Below are positions 5,991 to 7,784 of a stretch of DNA of 7,784 nucleotides, one piece after another. The stretch is from JBBIKU01 sp037445245 (GTDB lineage Bacteria; Chloroflexota; Anaerolineae; Anaerolineales; Anaerolineaceae), in contig JBBIKU010000110.1 in NCBI GenBank assembly GCA_037445245.1, positions 1-7,784 of the forward strand, written 5' to 3'. Position numbers and translations under genes: made by a program. Positions within the stretch are counted from its first letter, which is position 1; each line of letters begins with the position of its first letter. The notes under the pieces are model-generated. The model saw nothing but the letters and a program-made list of their open reading frames with translations, was not told the origin of the DNA and ran no database searches.

Positions 5991-6497
5991 GATCTTCGAC
6001 CCCCCGTATGCAAAAAGCAACATCTTGAGCATCTTGCCCAGCCAGCACCAGATAAGAAAACGATGCATGGGCATCTTTAACGCCCCGGCGGATAGGCCTG
6101 CCATGTCAAACGCCGGGTTGGGGATGAACGCCAGCACCAGAATGGTAATCTCGCCGTATTTTTTCATCCATTCTTCAAGCCGAACATGCCAATCGACGCG
6201 TTCGACGATCGCCTGCCCGCTGAAGCCCGCCAAATAGCCCGACAACTCGCCCAGCGCCGCGCAGCAACGCGCCTCGTCCGGCGCGGAGCCGCTGGCTGAA
6301 GTAACGATCACGCTGGGCATGGGAACGATGATGGTAGCATTTGCCAGCAGGGAAAAGAGGAAGATGCCCGGATAACCATAAACACCCAGATGGGCAATGT
6401 CACCCCGAATCAGAAATAAATATAAGGACAAACCAACAACAAATAAAAAGGTGAGCAGGCGCATCCATTGCAGGCGCTGGCCGCGTTTCTTCTGCAT
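5967..6497 (-). CDS. VTT/DedA-like small integral membrane protein
   Basis: A 176-residue inner-membrane protein. A basic N-terminus (MQKKRGQR) precedes a first helix at about 13-30. Then come YGYPGIFLFSLLANATIIVPMPS, a re-entrant-type segment, ALGELSGYLAGFSGQAI at about 81-97, LVLAFIPNPAFDMAGLSAGAL at about 120-140, and a last hydrophobic stretch FLIWCWLGKMLKMLLFAYGG. The G-x-L-x-GY and F-I-P-N-P motifs are typical of SNARE-associated/VTT (DedA) proteins, several of which act in lipid or envelope homeostasis; the substrate is unknown here. The segment SGSAPDEARCCA between the second helix and ALGEL looks short and poorly hydrophobic for the family. It is the second gene of a udk unit: its ATG overlaps the udk stop by one base (TAATG), with AGGAAGGGGG just upstream. 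Confidence 0.82.
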   Translation of the reverse strand: MQKKRGQRLQWMRLLTFLFVVGLSLYLFLIRGDIAHLGVYGYPGIFLFSLLANATIIVPMPSVIVTSASGSAPDEARCCAALGELSGYLAGFSGQAIVERVDWHVRLEEWMKKYGEITILVLAFIPNPAFDMAGLSAGALKMPMHRFLIWCWLGKMLKMLLFAYGGSKILDWLRFW

Positions 6498-7132
6498 TAA
6501 CCCCCTTCCTGCAGCAGCGACTCGATTCGGGCGATCACCATATCCAGGGCAACGGCATTCATGCCGCCTTCAGGAATGATGACATCGGCATAGCGCTTGG
6601 ATTGCTCCACAAACTCCAAATGCATCGGTCGTACCGTGTTCAGATATTGCGCAATCACCGATTCTACCGATCGTCCTCGCTCGCTGAGGTCGCGTTGCAA
6701 GCGGCGGATAAACCGGATATCGGTGTCGGTGTCAACAAAGATTTTGACATCGAACGATTCCCGCAAACGGGGTTCGGCAAAGATCAAAATCCCCTCAACA
6801 ACGATCACCCGCTGTGGCTTCACCAGGATGTACTTATCGGTGCGAAGGTGATGGGTAAAATCGTAAATCGGCATTTTCACCGGTTGCCAGTTCTTCAATT
6901 GCTGGATGTGATGGATCATCAAATCGGTTTCCAGCGAGTCAGGATGATCGAAATTCATCTGGGCGCGCTTGTCGAGCGGCAGATCGCGTAAATCGCGGTA
7001 GTACGAATCATGCGAGAGAAAAGCGATACGGTTGGCGCCAACCCGGCGGAGAATGGATTGCGCCACCGTCGTCTTTCCAGACCCGGAACCGCCGGCAATG
7101 CCAATGACGAGGGGTGTTGGTTTGTTTTTCAT
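6497..7132 (-). CDS. udk: Uridine kinase
   Basis: A 211-residue cytoplasmic kinase that phosphorylates uridine and cytidine to UMP and CMP in pyrimidine salvage. Motifs in order: Walker A GGSGSGKTT at 14-22, SHDSYYRDL at 40-48, MNFDHPDSLETDL at 59-71, PIYDFTHHLRT at 88-98, VVEGILIFAEPRLRE at 111-125, and lid region DTDTDIRFIRRLQRDLSERGRS at about 134-155. All match uridine kinase, and the length is normal. The ATG at 7132 has no obvious Shine-Dalgarno site; upstream is a C-rich stretch. A consensus TATAAT lies about 55 bases upstream. It leads a two-gene unit with the VTT protein and is divergent from the ECF S-component gene. No UMP-responsive element was recognised. Confidence 0.95.
   Translation of the reverse strand: MKNKPTPLVIGIAGGSGSGKTTVAQSILRRVGANRIAFLSHDSYYRDLRDLPLDKRAQMNFDHPDSLETDLMIHHIQQLKNWQPVKMPIYDFTHHLRTDKYILVKPQRVIVVEGILIFAEPRLRESFDVKIFVDTDTDIRFIRRLQRDLSERGRSVESVIAQYLNTVRPMHLEFVEQSKRYADVIIPEGGMNAVALDMVIARIESLLQEGG
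6501..6510 (-). promoter_or_regulatory. Shine-Dalgarno site of the VTT gene inside the end of udk
   Basis: On the - strand this reads AGGAAGGGGG, three bases before the ATG of the membrane protein, within the final udk codons. Together with the TAATG overlap it implies translational coupling. Confidence 0.65.
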
Positions 7133-7186
7133 GGGGTGTGCGTCTGACTGCTTCCCGCAAATCGAGCGACGAGCTGTCTTGAAAAA

Positions 7187-7192
7187 ATTATA
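7187..7192 (-). promoter_or_regulatory. Candidate -10 element for udk
   Basis: Exact TATAAT on the - strand, which would start transcription about 48 bases before the udk ATG. At 16-18 base spacing no good TTGACA-like -35 is present, so only the -10 half is supported. Confidence 0.5.
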
Positions 7193-7237
7193 CTCCAGAA
7201 ACGACGACGGGCTTTAAAATTGAGGCGATAAATGTGT

Positions 7238-7243
7238 TAAAAT
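7238..7243 (+). promoter_or_regulatory. Candidate -10 element for the ECF S-component gene
   Basis: TAAAAT (five of six consensus bases) lies about 46 bases before ATG 7290 in an AT-rich stretch. No matching -35 is evident at the usual spacing. Confidence 0.35.
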
Positions 7244-7289
7244 CGTTTGGTAGGCACTCTGATTCAAAATCCAACTTAGGGAGAATAAC

Positions 7290-7784
7290 ATGGCACAGGA
7301 TCGAACACGAAAAATCGCCGTGGCGGGGGTGATGGGCGCCATTGCCGCCCTGTTGGGCTGGACGCACTGGGGCTTCATCCCCTGGTTCGGCGGCGTATCA
7401 CTGACCATCATGCACGTGCCGGTGATCATTGGGGCTATCCTCGAAGGTCCGATCGTCGGGGTGGCGATCGGTCTCATCTTCGGACTTTTCAGCATGCTGC
7501 AAGCCGCCATCGCCCCCACCGGACCGGCGGACGTGTGGTTCACCAACCCTTTGCTTTCGGTGTTGCCGCGCCTGTTCATCGGACCACTTGCCTGGTTGGT
7601 ATGGACCGGGCTCAAGCGCACCCCTGCCGTCGGGCTGGCGGTAGCCGGGATTGCCGGCAGCCTCACCAACACCCTGCTGGTTTTGGGCATGATCGGTGTG
7701 CTCGGCTACCTGCCCTGGGCAGCGCTGGGACCCATCGTCGCCATCAACGGGTTGCCTGAAGCCGCTGCCTCAGCGGTCATCACC
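7290..7784 (+). CDS. ECF transporter S-component (substrate-binding membrane subunit), 3' end outside the window
   Basis: The frame is open from ATG 7290 to the window end (165 codons, no stop). AGGGAG at 7278-7283, six bases upstream, fixes the start. The protein is strongly hydrophobic, with about five membrane segments in the visible part: near 9-25, 36-51, 54-72, 89-107 and 113-138. LTIMHVPVIIGAILEGPIVGVAIGL (read in two pieces at 38-50 and 51-62) and the FTNPLLSVLPRLFIGPLAW region at 84-102 are typical of the S-component family that includes pantothenate and folate importers. These subunits capture a vitamin or cofactor and work with an energising module (EcfT plus two ATPases), which is not in this window. 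The ligand cannot be decided from sequence, and no TPP or cobalamin riboswitch precedes it. Confidence 0.85.
   Translation, partial: MAQDRTRKIAVAGVMGAIAALLGWTHWGFIPWFGGVSLTIMHVPVIIGAILEGPIVGVAIGLIFGLFSMLQAAIAPTGPADVWFTNPLLSVLPRLFIGPLAWLVWTGLKRTPAVGLAVAGIAGSLTNTLLVLGMIGVLGYLPWAALGPIVAINGLPEAAASAVIT

Larger units (their letters stand above)
7133..7289. other. Divergent intergenic regulatory region
   Basis: These 157 bases lie between the divergent udk and ECF S-component starts. The centre is AT-richer than the flanks. It carries a candidate -10 for each direction and the ribosome binding site of the + strand gene. No riboswitch-like fold, operator palindrome or small gene was recognised. Confidence 0.7.

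Noticed and set aside
7244..7289. Riboswitch upstream of the ECF S-component gene
   Set aside because: From the candidate -10 to the start there are only about 46 bases, too short for known vitamin riboswitches, and no conserved elements are seen.
7214..7690. 158-codon - strand open frame opposite the ECF S-component
   Set aside because: The + strand frame has a strong ribosome site and typical S-component motifs. The - strand product is a low-complexity Pro/Ala/Met shadow and would cross the divergent promoter region.

Overview
The window reads as a bacterial chromosome fragment of moderately high GC content that is almost entirely protein-coding. Gene content and protein style suggest a member of the Chloroflexota, perhaps Anaerolineae: a PhoU beginning MPRETLDR, tandem thymidylate-kinase-like genes beside a CHAD gene, a VTT-domain protein next to udk, and an ECF S-component. 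This placement is an impression from reading the sequence, not a search result. No RNA genes, insertion sequences, CRISPR arrays or clear long repeats were seen.

Region 1 (1-5990, all + strand) looks like one long transcription unit: the 3' end of pstA, then pstB, phoU, two tandem thymidylate-kinase-family genes, a CHAD-domain gene, a calcineurin-like phosphoesterase and a stand-alone HD-domain protein. The HD protein resembles the C-terminal domain of Ppx/GppA exopolyphosphatases. Gaps are short and two junctions are 4-base ATGA overlaps. The first three genes import phosphate and control that import. CHAD proteins are known to associate with polyphosphate, and the HD protein resembles a domain of polyphosphate/pppGpp phosphatases. 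The set therefore reads as a phosphate-uptake plus polyphosphate-handling module.

The most unusual part is the kinase pair inside this module. The first copy has an intact Walker A motif (GIDGSGKST). The second has Arg in place of the Walker A Lys (GTDGVGRST) but keeps the rest of the fold. This suggests an active/degenerate partnership rather than two ordinary dTMP kinases.

Region 2 (5967-7132, - strand) is a two-gene unit: udk (uridine kinase), then a small VTT/DedA-like membrane protein, joined by a 1-base TAATG overlap. Its end converges on the HD gene and overlaps it by 24 bases.

Region 3 (7133-7784) is a 157-base divergent intergenic region with plausible -10 elements on both strands. 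It is followed by the first 165 codons of an ECF-transporter substrate-binding (S) component, which runs off the window.
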